Part shown: positions 48,126 to 60,263 of the stretch, piece after piece
Position numbering within the stretch: position 1 is the stretch's first letter
Layout: every line of letters begins with the position of its first letter
Assembly: GCA_002189035.1 (NCBI GenBank)
Contig: NEEC01000008.1
Span: 868,001-932,000, forward strand
Direction of reading: 5' to 3'
From: Utricularia gibba
Taxonomy: Eukaryota; Streptophyta; Magnoliopsida; Lamiales; Lentibulariaceae
DNA length: 64,000 bases
The notes under the pieces: generated by a model
The model's database searches: none
Told to the model about the DNA's origin: nothing
Seen by the model: only the letters and a program-made list of their open reading frames with translations
Program-made: the position numbers and the translations under genes

Positions 48126-49882
48126 ATGGAAAAGGCGCCGCAGCCACGGCGTCCGACGGCTGAACCCCTAGAAATAGACCCACCACATCGCGCAGGGGCC
48201 GTCGGCGCCCGGAAGAAGGGTTCTTGGGTACGTTCGTGGCTGTTGGTGGAGCAAACTGGTGAAGTACGCCTGGTCGAGGCCGGAAAACATTCAATCATGC
48301 AGCGAACCGGCATCCCGGCAAGGGATCTCCGGGTTATCGACCCCGCTTTGTCGCACCCATCAACGATTTTGGGTCGGGATCGTGCGATCGTTGTCAATTT
48401 GGAGCACATTAAGGCGATTGTCACTCACCAGGAAGTAATGTTCTTGAATTCAAAAGACCCATTGATGAGCCCACTCGTTGAGAAACTTCAGGGGATTTTT
48501 CATCATCGGTATTCCAATCTATCCACCCAGGTTTCAATCCCTATTGCTGTTGATATACTTGATTGCCTCTTATGCTGTGCTGGAGGACTCTGGTTTCTCG
48601 TTTTAGTGCATGATTCTGGTATGTATCTCACTGAAGGAGGCTGGGGTTAGCTGTAGTAACATTGTGGGATCAAACATGGATGAGCAGCAGATAAACGCTG
48701 GTGGAGGGTGGCAAGTTCCAGAGAATGCAAATGAAAACCAGCTTCTCCCATTTGAATTCGTTGCATTGGAGGCCTGTTTTGAGTGTGCTTGCAGCACCTT
48801 GGAGAGTGAGGTGAGTAGCTATCGTCTTCCTCGAATCAATTCCATGGAACTCAAACTGCATCTTGGCATCACATTGCATCATTGTCTGATGAAAAGGCAA
48901 CAAGAATGGAGAAAGAAGCTCACATTGCACTGGATAAGTTGACTTCAAAGATCAGCACCCTTAATCTGGAGCTCGTTCGGAATATAAAGAGCCGGTTAGT
49001 CGCCCTAACCGGACGTGTACAAAAGGCATGTCGAGTCCCTGTGATCCTCCTGTTCCATGGCTTATATTACTGTTTTCTTGTAGCTTATCTTCTGTTTTTG
49101 CTTCGTTTGTGAATTATGATGTGTTGGGAATAGCTTCTCTACTCGGGGTGTCGTCGCGCAGGTGAGGGATGAGCTTGAGAATCTGCTAGATGACGAAAAA
49201 GACATGGCGGAGATGTATTTGACAGATAAACAGGAACACCAACGGGAGCTCGAAAGTGCCTCCTCTTTCTCCATACACGACGAAGATATCAGTGATGAAG
49301 AAGGCACTCTCCCTCTAGACTTGCAGAACAGGTTTGTGCAAATTCGTCTCCGTTTTCGAGCTCCTCCTGCTGATCTCCTGCAACGCAATCACATCGTCTC
49401 AGGCAAAATTCCGGGAACCCTGAAAAGGCAGAATACAGCGCCCGCACAGAGAGTTCTTCAATCAACGTGGAAGGACTGGAGATGATTTTGGAAGCATACT
49501 TCGTGCAGATCGAAGCCACGGTGCATAAGCTCTCCAATGTAAGCCACCTTCCGTCTTCTTGCCATCAGATGATCAACTGCCGTCTGACATGGCGATACCG
49601 CAGTTGAGGGAGTACGTGGACAACACCGAAGATTACATCAACATAATGCTGGATGACAAGCAGAATAAGCTGCTGCAAATGGGGGTGCTGCTGAGCACCG
49701 CCACGATGGTGACGAGCGCCTTCGTAGCCTTGACCGGATTATTCGGCATGAACATCCACATCGATCTTTTCGACTCCGGCATGACCCAGTTCGTCTCCAC
49801 CGTCGCCGGAGGTGCCATCGGAAGTCTGCTGATATTTTTCGGCCTCGTCGCCTGGTACAGATCCAAGAAGCTTCTACAGTAA
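48126..49882 (+). CDS. MRS2/CorA-type magnesium transporter (MRS2-3-like)
   Basis: Six exons: 48126-48530, about 48607 or 48637-48810, 48897-49025, 49162-49331, 49403-49538 and 49604-49882, giving about 430-440 residues. Motifs in order are TGIPARDLRVIDPALSHPST, ILGRDRAIVVNLEHIKAI, ALDKLTSKISTLNLELVRNI, VRDELENLLDDEKDMAEMYL, LEMILEAYFVQIEATVHKLS and REYVDNTEDYINIMLDDKQN. Two C-terminal membrane helices follow, with the signature FGMNI between them (Gly-Met-Asn loop for Mg2+ selectivity). Relatives form pentameric channels in plasma, vacuolar or organelle membranes. The intron after VQK begins GC, not GT (AAG-GCATGT). The acceptor of exon 2 is ambiguous by 30 bases; both choices keep the frame. 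No defects are seen. Confidence 0.92.
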
Positions 49883-50162
49883 CTGGTGCCGAATCGCCTC
49901 GGATCCTTTTTTTAAAAAAATTTGTTTTTAAAGAAAATATTATAAAATATTACGAGGAGGACTTGTTATTTACTGAAGTGCCCTCGTTCGACACGGAGGC
50001 TGAGATTCGGTGGCGGTTTTTTCGGATTCAATCTCCCGCTCAGCTGCGCGGGCTGATTTTTTAAATTAGATGAAAGCCCTTTTCCCATGCCGCCGGCGAC
50101 ACGGTTATTGGCGCCGCTCGACGATCATATTTTACCGTCTGAATCCGGTTTTTTCGGCTTAG

Positions 50163-52254
50163 ATGGCTTTGCCTCATCAAACTGCGGCGGCTGTGGCGGC
50201 AGCAGGGTCGATAGTGTCTTTCGAGTCTAAACCTAGAGCAGTGCCGTATTGCCGGAAGCAAAAGTCTCTCGGCCTGCTATGTTCCAAGTGAGTGAATTAT
50301 GGGAACTTTGCTTTCTTTGATTGGGGTAGGCGAGTGTGAATTTGGCATTACTGGGTTGATTTTTATTTTTTGTTGTTTTTGAAGTTTTTTGAGCTTATAC
50401 AATAAAGATGAGTTGAGACAATTGGACTTGACGATGCGGCTTGGAAGCTAGGTATGTATATGCGATTTTGTGTAAGCTTAGTGAAATGCCATTCCCCAAT
50501 TTTAATGTCTTTAGTTGTAGGGGTGGAGAGGAGACGTATCTACGACATTGTCAACGTTCTAGAGAGCGTTGGTGTAAGGGAGATCGAAAGATTGCAGTTT
50601 TCATTTTATGATATGGTTCTTTCTGTAATCAAATGCGAGCTGAAGTTTTGCATCCCTCTGTTTCCCAATTTTAAGGTTCTTGCAAGAAAGGCAAAAAACC
50701 GGTACACTTGGAAGGGATTTGGGGCAATTCCAAAGGCTTTAGAAGATTTGAAAGTAATCGTTTGTGTTTCTGCTTCCAGGCTCTTTCCAAAATTACAAGG
50801 GTTCTAATGGCATTCGTTTGAATTTGATCTCCTTGCAGAAAGAGGGATTGAAAGAGAGTAGTTTAGTACCTGATTCAAATTCCTATGATAAAGTACCTGC
50901 AAACTGTTCAAGCTTGAATTTATTCATCCCAAAACATGAAATGGTGTATTGCACGGACATATTGATGAATTTTTATGCAATCGATATCACCAGGTTTCAG
51001 ATGATGAAGATGATTTTTGTTCTGATATCAATTGCTCAAGCCAAAACGAAAAGGCTGAGTCCTCCTCTGTTAGTCTTAGTTCATTGCCATCAAAGTCTGG
51101 TAAATAACACCAAAATTCTTCTTGTGCAAATTTTCTCAATACGGTTTATTGGAATGGAGTTTTATTCCTTCTTCATGGATAGGAGAAAATAGAAAGGAAA
51201 AGTCTTTGGGCCTTCTGACTCAAAATTTTATCAAGCTGTTTCTCTGTACTGATGTGAGTTTGCATCTTGTTTTGTGCACCGTAACTTAATTTTGCTAATC
51301 TTTGTGTAAAAATGATGTATCTTTTACCTCCTCAGATGGACATGATCTCTCTTGATGATGCTGCAAGGCTTCTGCTTGGCAACGGGCAGCATACCTCAAT
51401 GACTACAAGAAGTAGTGATCCATCTCTTTAACCTTCCTGAATATTTTTTTACCGTTAGATCCTTCTCTAAGTCCCTCCAATGATTCCTGAATTCAGGCTC
51501 GCAAGCACTGGTTTTTAATTTAATTTTCTGTTTTGTTGCAGCGAAAGTAAGAAGACTGTATGATATTGCCAATGTGTTGTCTTCAATGAACTTCATAGAG
51601 AAGGTAATTTGTCATCTTGCATTCTTGCTAGATGCTCGTGACAAGATCCCAAAGTGAAGTTGCCCAATCAATTTGAACAAATGTAGACTCATCAAGCTGA
51701 GACGCGGAAACCTGCCTTCAGGTGGCTTGGTTTCAACTCCAACACTGCCAAGAATGTTTATTCCCATTCCTCAGGGCTAACCGTTTCCAAAAAGAGGGTG
51801 TTTGGAACTGACATTACTAATACCAGTGAAAAGATGCGCAAGTTGACTGGAGATGGTGCCCATTATCCAAGGCCCCAACAGGTTAAACATGAGGTTGATG
51901 CAAAAGCAACTTCAGCGAAGAGCTATGAATTTGGTCCTTTTGCCCCAGTGAACGTTTCCAAGATTGGATCTTCCAAGGAGGATGATCACCGCGATGTTGA
52001 TTGGGAAAGCATGGCTTCCAGGTATCGGCCTCAATATCAGAACCAAGGTAATTCTGCACACCTGATTTCATATGTAATCAACCAAAGTTTGGATGCTTAT
52101 CCCCGATTCTGTTACAACCTTCACAGCTTTAAAAGATCTCTTCTCACATTTCGTTGAAGCATGGAAATCATGGTACTCAGAAGCTGCTGGTAAGAATGCA
52201 ATGAGCACACAATTTCCTGATAAGTATGATTCAGTGACTCATATTCTTCAATAG
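50163..52254 (+). CDS. DEL-type atypical E2F transcription repressor (DEL1/E2Fe-like), one frame break
   Basis: Eleven exons: 50163-50287, 50385-50451, 50521-50573, 50676-50753, 50839-50892, 50994-51099, 51183-51253, 51336-51411, 51542-51603, 51687-52047 and 52127-52254. Two winged-helix DNA-binding domains are present. The first has RKQKSLGLLCS, FLSLYNKDE, GVERRRIYDIVNVLESVGV and KNRYTWKGFGAIP. The second has KSLGLLTQNFIKLFLCTD, ISLDDAARLLLG and VRRLYDIANVLSSMNFIEK. The C-terminus KRVFGTDITN, SYEFGPFAP and YRPQYQNQ, then ALKDLFSHFVEAWKSWYSEA, matches DEL1. DELs bind E2F sites without DP partners and restrain endocycle onset. Exon 2 is one base short: NKDEL must be followed by ETIGLDDAAWKL, which lies in the next frame from 50415 and hits a stop upstream at 50409. 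Otherwise about 393 residues, complete. Confidence 0.9.
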
Positions 52255-55200
52255 TTTTCTTCAAAATGTTTACAATTTGCTGGTTGTTTGGTGGGTTGTT
52301 AGCCATCTTTACGATTCTCAACTTAGCCTTTTGGTGATATTGTTTGCATTTTTTTCCAAGTAATTTTGTTGTCTTCTTAATATCCAAATTTAGGGGGGTT
52401 CAAATGGATTTGCAAAAAACATAAATGCATTAACAATGAAGAAATTAATAGATATCATTCTTCAGTAATGGTGCTATTTTGATGCATGTTGTAATATAGT
52501 GCTAAATGTTATGGTCTATTATATTCAACTCATCAAAATAAATTTATAAAATTTAGTTATTTTATTACACAATTCATATAAATTAATGTAATGTATCAAG
52601 TAAGCATTAAATCTATATGAAATGATTGTAATTTTTTAAAGTTTTTTTATATTTATTGAAAACATAGGTGTTTTTGATATGTTTAACTCTTATGTGTATG
52701 AGATATAAAATAATAGCAATTTAAATAAGTTACAAAGATGAAAAAACATATAAAAAAATGTAAATGGGCATAAAACATAAGGTGATTGTGATTTGGTTGG
52801 ATTTATATTAGAATCTAGTTTTTATTTCAATTAAAATTGTCAATACGTTTAAACTCAATTTTAACATACTTAAAAACAAATTAAATGGTTGCAGTAACAA
52901 TAAATGACATATTAAATTTAAAACTAAATACGAAGAACTTGAACATAAATTGATTCATAAGCTTGAATAATGTGTATAGAAGCTCTATTGTTCATAGCTA
53001 AGCATAAGGAACGTAAATGAAATTATGGAAAATTCAGAAAATAATAACAACAGCTTTAACAACATCAATGGGAGTACATAAAGTTGAAATAAAATGTCTA
53101 ACAAGTGCTTTAAGTTGTTGATGAATCTGGAGGTTTTGGGCAAAAACAAGATTTGGAGATGTAAATCTAAGGCTGGTCGGAGTGGTTCATCAAAGAACCA
53201 TTGTTCTCTTTTCCTCATGCTCCTTATTGTTCATTGTTTTCTCTCTCTTGCTTCTTCTATTATTTTTCCGCTCAAGTCAGGGTATTTTCGTTTTTTCCAT
53301 CAACTTCTAGAAAGAAAATCTCTACTACCATCTTATCTTTCTGGAAGGTAGTTGTTTTTGATAGAAAATAACTTTTTTATAGCTCTCTTATCTTTTTTTG
53401 ACTCATCAACACGTAAAATATCTTACCGATATTAGTTCCTACCCTATTAAGATAATGGTGTATCAGTTATTCAGGCATTTGTTGAGACATTGGGTGGTGA
53501 TTTCCTCATCATAAGCTTTAACACCATCTTGTGTGTGAATCATGGTGATATTCATGGATGAGTGCCCTCTTAGCGCCAAAGATGTTGTGTTCTTTGATTT
53601 AGAGCGATTAACTGGCCCCAACTATTAGCAATAAGTAATGAAACTAGTTAACTAACGATCAAGTCATCAACAAAAGTGAACTGTGGAAACAAAAGAAGGG
53701 AAAATAGGAGAGCCTCCGGACTCCACTCCACCGGCCTCGAGGCTCCGCTCGTGTTCGGCTTCCAAATACCAAGTTCCCCTACATTGGTGGCAAGGCATAC
53801 ACTTTAAGTGCGTGTTTGGTTAGTGGGTAACATCTAAATCTGAATTTAGTTTATTTGTATTTAGATAAATGAATTTTTTGATTTAGAATATTATTTATGT
53901 TTAATTGATGAGTTTAATAAGATTACAAACGTACACTTTAAGTCCAAGAGGTAAAATCTACATCAATCAGCCTCATCTCTCTTTTTTTTTTTTTTTTTTT
54001 TTCTAATAGTAGATTTGATGAGCAACTAATTCAATATTAATTAGGTTGAAATTAATAATAAGATGCGTCCTACTAGCGTGTATGCTAATTTTTTTTAATT
54101 TTCTAATTTTTTATTATTTAATTAATTATTGCAAGTTAAATTGATTATTTTTTATCGTATTTAGATTTGTTTTTGAATTAGAGTTATTGTTGGATTACAT
54201 CATAATTGAATTTTTATTATTTAAATTTAATTCATTTTCTTTTTGATCTTAGTGAATTGATATAATTTTCACTACATATTTTCAAGGTATTTCTTTATTT
54301 TATTTTTTTGTTTTTTAATCAACATTAAGATCAAATATATGAAATTTATTTTGATTATTTAAATTATATTATAGGATAAATGCTTTGATATCATATTTGA
54401 AAATTTTAATTTCAATTTATTATTATTGATTTATAATTTTTTTTATATTCGAATGTATTATTTTAATTTTCGTGTGATATATTGGATATGCTCTATAATT
54501 TTAAGTTATGGTTCAAACTTCAAATTATATATAACAGAATTAGTTTTGATATTTTATGAATAGAAACACTTTTTTATTATACAATTATTTGATGGGATAA
54601 TATAAAATTATATTTTAAAATTAATAAAATTAAATATGATTTTTAATTTCTAGTCTTTTGACATTCAACTTTCAAAAATTTATTGAAATCATTTATTAAA
54701 ATTTGATTAAATGAAAAAATAAATTTGAAAATTAGAATTATTTAAATTTATTATAAAGTTCATTTTTATTCAATTATAATATATATTTTTAAAATATGTT
54801 TTCAACTTGGACATTTACGTCTCCATCTCAGGATTAAGACAGCCTATGTCTTGAAACTATAAAAAAAGTTGACATCAAAACCATAGAATATTAAAATAGG
54901 TAGTCAATTTTTCAAGGTCCATAGCGGCAATGACGTCATCATGCATGCGCAAAATGTAAGATTCGGAAAATAGTAATTAATAAATGCCGAAAATAGTAAA
55001 TCAGGGTTTTTTATTACATTTTCTTCTGCAAGGTAAGGATTAAGGAAATGGAATCCAAATTTTGTACGAACGAAGCACACCATCGTCCCGAGAGTCCCCA
55101 CACGGTTTGAATGGTATCATTTTGAGGCGAGTGGTCGTGATGATGAAGCCATTTCACTTCCGAGGGGTGGGATTTTCTGGCTTATAGTTATGGCTACGGT

Positions 55201-55657
55201 GGACTCCCCAACAGTAGCGGTCTGTAGTTTGGAAACCCTGATCAGCGCCCGTGTTTAGAGGTGTGGTGGATGTGTAGTCGTGAAATTCGATGCATCGCTT
55301 CTGCTACACCTACTTGTAGGCGCTTTTAGTGGTGGTTTATAGCTTTCATCTTTGATTAACTTTGTGTTACCCGACTTCTGGTATTCGTCTTACTGAAGAA
55401 AGCCCGGTATTTTGTAATCATTCCTTTGAGACCACTTGGCTGTTTCTAGCAGTAAATCGCTGGCTTCGTTGTGTGATGGTTATCTTGAATTTGGTGGAAA
55501 ATCAGGAGAACCGCATGTTGGTTTTACCACTTTGCCCAGATACAGTTCTGCATATGGTTTATTTATCTTGTCGGCTTTAGTGGCAAGGTTGCTTAATAGG
55601 AACAGCAGTGAAAGCTGAGAGTTGTTGCTTGGTTTTTTTGTGGGGTGTTTTGGGAGA
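52255..55657. other. AT-rich intergenic DNA and 5' UTR of CBP60
   Basis: 52400-55130 is strongly AT-rich; a 23-24 base T-run lies at about 53979-54002. A GC-richer patch at 53690-53800 and an 85-codon frame at 53094-53351 show no recognisable domain. 55130-55657 is probably promoter and 5' UTR of the CBP60 gene. Confidence 0.45.
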
Positions 55658-58501
55658 ATGTCTCCGAAGCGGCCGCGGAAAGAGGAGGGTAATTCCTGTG
55701 ATGATGACCGTATGAAGAAACCACCTTCCTTCAAAAGGTTGTGTATTTAGTCATTTTGGGGGCGGTTCTTCCTGTTTTTCTTGATTTAGGTTTGGATTTT
55801 AGATAGGAATTAGGATCCAACAGATGTTTTCAATAATAATACTAGCTTGGAGATGTAACAATTAGCAGCTATTGTTAGGTTGAATCTAAAGAAAGGATAT
55901 GGCGGTGAATCTGTGGCTTACTTTCCCGGCTTCTGTTAAACAACCGATGAATTTTCTTGAATCCAGACGCATAAGGATTTGAATGCAGTGTCAAAGTTGA
56001 CCGATATAATGTACTGATCTTTGCTTTTTTCCATTTTTTTGCTAACGCCATAGGGTTGAGCATGCTTGTGTTGCGGGTTTGACACACTTTATGCTGATAG
56101 TTTTTTTCCTCACGTATTGTCAGTGTGGTTTTGGAGGTGATGAACTTTCACAGATTACAGAACTTTTTGGTGTCAGATCTTGAGCCGCTGATTCGCCGTG
56201 TTGTAAGTTTTTTCTCATCATCTTACTATCAGAAGTGTTGCTTTTCCATGAAAAACATCGGCCTGTTTTAGAAGCTTCTTAACATTTAGATTACATGCTC
56301 TCCTCGTAACACATTCAAAGAATTCATCTTCACACACTGTCTTTATCAGTATTTTCGATTACTAGGTAATCAGGTTCTCCTTTCATTGCAAAATTAGAGG
56401 TCTTTTCTGATACCTGGGCTTAAGGTCCATCGGTGCTAGTTTCTGGAGGTCTTTCATGCAGAGTAGACATAGGTAATGTATGGTATGGGTTCCAACCTTG
56501 GTTATTTGGCTCATTTCAAAGTGTAAAATACAGAAGGATAATTAAGGATAAAAGGGGCTGGTTCAGTTATATCAGCTCCTGTCCTTATTTTGGTCTTTTC
56601 TAAAGTTTTTCAAAAAAAAAATAAAAATAAAAAATAAACAGGAGTGTGTATTTTGGGCTTCTGCTTATACACATACTTGTAAACCGGACACCAAAGAGCA
56701 CGAATAATATAGTCATCTTGCTCAAGTGAATCCATATCTCTGCTAACCACAGGTGAAGGAGGAAGTGCACTCTGCTATTGAAAAATATGTAACCTCTATA
56801 ACACGGTAGGAGTTTTGCATTTCAGATTACACTGTTTTGAAAGTATGTTATTTATCAGAATCTTTCAGGACTTCTGTTAAGGAGATGCAACCTTCAGAAT
56901 CAAGGAGCATGGTGCTACAATTTTCAAACTCCATCTCTCTCCCAGTGTTCACTGGAACTCGTATTGATGGAGAAGGGTGCTGCAATATTGAAGTTGCTTT
57001 GGTTGATTCCAATAGCAGAGCGGTGATTTCACATGGTCTCAACTCTTTTGCAAAGGTGGAAATTGTTGTTCTTGAAGGAGATTTTGATGGTGATGATAGA
57101 GGCGATTGGAGTCATGAAGAGTTCAAGGCAAATGTGGTGAGAGAGCGGCAAGGAAAGAAGCCCTTTTGACTGGCGATGTCATTATAACACTCAGAGATGG
57201 TAAGGGATCCATTGCCGATATTATCTTCACAGACAATTCAAGTTGGACAAGAAGCCGGAAGTTTCGCCTCGGAGCAAGACTTATCGACGATACAGGGGAA
57301 CTTAGAGTAAGAGAAGCCATATCTGAGCCTTTTGTTGTTCGAGATCATCGCGGAGAATGTACGTTCTTATTTCCTATCTTTCTGATGCTGCCTGTGTCCA
57401 GTGATGAGATTGTATCAATATGGTTGTTGCCTTTTTGGTAGTGTACAAGAAGCACTACCCTCCATCTCTTGGCGATGAAGTATGGCGACTTGAAAAAATA
57501 GGCAAAGGTGGAGCTTTCCACAGACGTCTGAAGAAGGAAGGAATCAACACGGTGCAAGAATTTCTGATTCAGCTCTGCTTTTCTCCCACAGAGCTACGGA
57601 ATGTACGCCGCTGTTCGTCTAGTTTTTGCCGTATCCTTTTTCATAATACTCAGTTTGGTGTTGTGAATGATGCAGATTCTCGGCACAGGCATGTCCACCA
57701 AAATGTGGGAAATCACAGTCGACCATGCTCGTACGTGTGTTCTTGACAAAAAACTGTTCCTTTACAGCACATGTGAAGGGAACAGTGTTGTTTTCAATGT
57801 CGTGGGACAAGCAACGGGGCTTCATTCGAATGGGGTATATACACCTGCTGATGGATTCTCTGAATCACAAAAGGCAAGAGAGTTTCATGGCTTCCATTTG
57901 GATCTACATTATCTGATATTCACCTTGTGCTGCGTGTAACTCTCAGGCCACAGCCCGCCAGATGGCTATGGAGGCATTTTCGGATCGTGCAAAGATCATC
58001 ACCATTGATGACGAATCATCCCTCGAAGCGTTGACGCCTGCAGGAACGCCTGCGTCGGATTCGTCTTCAACTTTACCCGCCGGAAGCAGCTACCATCACT
58101 CTTTAGTCTCGCAAACCATCAGCCAGCTAGAGCAAAGAGTCTCTTCCTCCCTGGACTACCTCAGCCCTCTAGTTTCAATCGGGGGCGTCGACACACTCGA
58201 TGACTGCTTCCATCCCCTGAATCGAGCTCTCGATCAGCATCTGAGCTATCAATCTGGAGTAGAGTTTCTGTCCATGAGCAGCGAGTTCTGTGGAAACGAT
58301 GAACTGTATTTGGACACTGATGGCTTGCTCCCAGGTTCGGAAATCGAACTCTCTGACGATCTACGCTCAATGGATGCCGTTTTGCCTCGGCCCAGTGGAT
58401 GGAGCGTCATACTGAGCGTGCTCAGATGGTGCTACCTGATGAAACGCACCAGAACCCGGAAAGGGCGTGCCCAGGAAAGACCAAGATACGTATGGCACTG
58501 A
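55658..58501 (+). CDS. Calmodulin-binding protein 60 (CBP60) family transcription factor, one frame break
   Basis: Seven exons: 55658-55737, 56124-56202, 56753-56805, 56869-57358, 57442-57602, 57676-57873 and 57947-58501. The start [11 protein letters not shown] is typical of the family. Then come [13 protein letters not shown], the DNA-binding core ([60 protein letters not shown]) and [21 protein letters not shown] basic helix near the end ([17 protein letters not shown]) is the probable calmodulin-binding site. CBP60 proteins regulate salicylate synthesis and immunity. Exon 4 is one base short at 57161-57163: after RERQGKKP the next three bases CCC need a fourth C to enter [13 protein letters not shown]; as written a TGA follows. 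The last intron starts GC (AAG-GCAAGA). The intact product would be about 540 residues. Confidence 0.9.
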
Positions 58502-59356
58502 GTTGCTGCTCTCTTGTAAACTAGTACAGCTTGTTGTCCGTGTGAAATAAGACGCTACAAATGTGTGCAGTGAAGATTTACGTGAGCTCCAGTTTTCTTC
58601 TGCGAGCAACCCCTTGTAGAACCTTTAAGTTTTCTTCGATCAATAGCTTATCTTGAACCAACAAATGCGGTAAGATTTTGACGTTAAGGTCACGCTTTGT
58701 ACGTGAGTTTGAGGGTAATCCAAATTTAATTTAATGTATATAATTTATCTAGATTATAGGTAGAGTTGGGCATGAATATGAGTTGATCTGAATATCTGAC
58801 AGGTTGACCTATGATGGGTTTGACCTGTTATCCGTAACTGCCAAAAACAGGTACAAGGTGGGTTGGAGATGCACGATTGTGGGTCAACTTGGCGAGTCAT
58901 TGAGTTTCGATTAATGAAATGTCTTTTCCAAGCACCGCAAATGTATAATTATAGTGTTTAGACATCAAAAGACTTCAATACTTTTTTTTAGATAATGTAA
59001 ATGTGCTAATGTTTAGAAATCAAAATAATTCAATATCTTTTCCAAACATTTTAAACGTGCAATTACAATATTTGGATATTAAATAAATTCAATTAACTCA
59101 GTTCCAAGTTAACTTGTGACTCGGGACTAATCTGACTTTATGATCCATCAACCCATACCCGCTGAGTTACGAAATTAACTTCCAACACGATGGGTTCAAC
59201 CTATAACTTGTCGAGTCGGACTCGTGCCCATCTTTAGTTATAGGTGAATGGTGGTACAAAGGATAAAAATTAAGAATTTAATTGTTAAGGATGAATATAG
59301 TAGTCTGAGGTGGAGCCGATTCTTAGATTATAGGTGCAATCGAAAATATCGCACCT
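58502..59356. other. Intergenic spacer before the gypsy element
   Basis: The 3' UTR of CBP60 runs to about 58700. 58750-59330 is a low-complexity stretch with several TGGGTC/GACCTGT-like words and no reading frame, possibly an old repeat. No gene is seen. Confidence 0.4.
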
Positions 59357-60239
59357 TGTTATGCTTTCTTGCGATGTGTTCGATTTGATCAACAGAAATA
59401 AGGGTAGGCGGAGATTTTTACGTGGAAACCGCCGTAAAACGGAAAAAACCACGGAGCTATCAGAGCTCGTTGGAGAAAGTCTTTATTAGACGGAGGTGGT
59501 GAAGAAAGATACAGGTTGGAAGGCTTAGGGTCAAACCCTTTCTCCGTTATCATTTCTTCTATTTATAGAAGAAGCCGATCTGATCGAGTCCTGAATCCTG
59601 TAGATGTCGGTTGCATTATGTGCCTGCTATATCATCTCGCTTTTCAGATATCGGCCGTCTGCTCTGCCATAACTTGGCTGCTTTTCAAACTGTGCCATAC
59701 GGCCACCGTTGTCAGATTTTTGACACATATCGGGATGTTGGCTGGCGTTGTTCCATCAGGGCTCCTTTTGGCAACCTTTCAGAAACCAATTATCCTTATC
59801 CGAGTTATACACCATCATTCAGAATTATTACTATACCAATTTCTTGCATGCCGCTTTTCATGGGTGAGTCTCAAGCCGATTCAGACCGATTTCCTTGCCA
59901 CATGTCACCTCTTGGGCGCACCACCACATTTTTTCCCGCTCATTTTGGGCATCCCAAACGACGCGCCGTTTCGTCTCCCGAATATCTCTCCTATTAATAC
60001 GTGCTCCCCTCTTCATTTTCCCCCTTTGCTCCTTCTTTCCGCTTGCGAGACTTCAGCGCCTCTTGCATTCCGTCGTGCTCTGCCACACCTCGTCGCCGTG
60101 ATTTCTGCCGGCAATTTCGAATCTCTCAGGTACCTGCCGGTTCTTTGCTTTCCCACTCAGTTTCTTGAGGTTTCTTCCGGGCTTCTTTCTCTTCTCTGGT
60201 CTTCTCCCCTCGCCTGATGTTCATATATTTCTTAAATCA
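59357..60239 (-). repeat. 3' LTR of the gypsy element
   Basis: About 883 bases bounded in element direction by TG and CA. A TATA-like CTATAAATAG sits at about 59562-59572. The LTR is defined by its ends and the adjoining polypurine tract only; the partner LTR is not in the window, so the left boundary is an estimate. Confidence 0.6.
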
Positions 60240-60258
60240 GACCTCTCCCTCTCCTTTT
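60240..60258 (-). other. Polypurine tract of the gypsy element
   Basis: On the minus strand this is CAAAAGGAGAGGGAGAGGTC, directly before TGATTTAAG of the LTR. It is the priming site for second-strand DNA synthesis. Confidence 0.65.
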
Positions 60259-60263
60259 GAAAA

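Noticed and set aside
53690..53800. GC-rich patch in the long spacer before CBP60
   Set aside because: Looks like a gene fragment at first, but no frame longer than about 25 codons with any recognisable motif.
59516..60217. 233-codon plus frame in the gypsy LTR
   Set aside because: It fills the LTR, has the opposite strand to the element promoter, and shows no domain.
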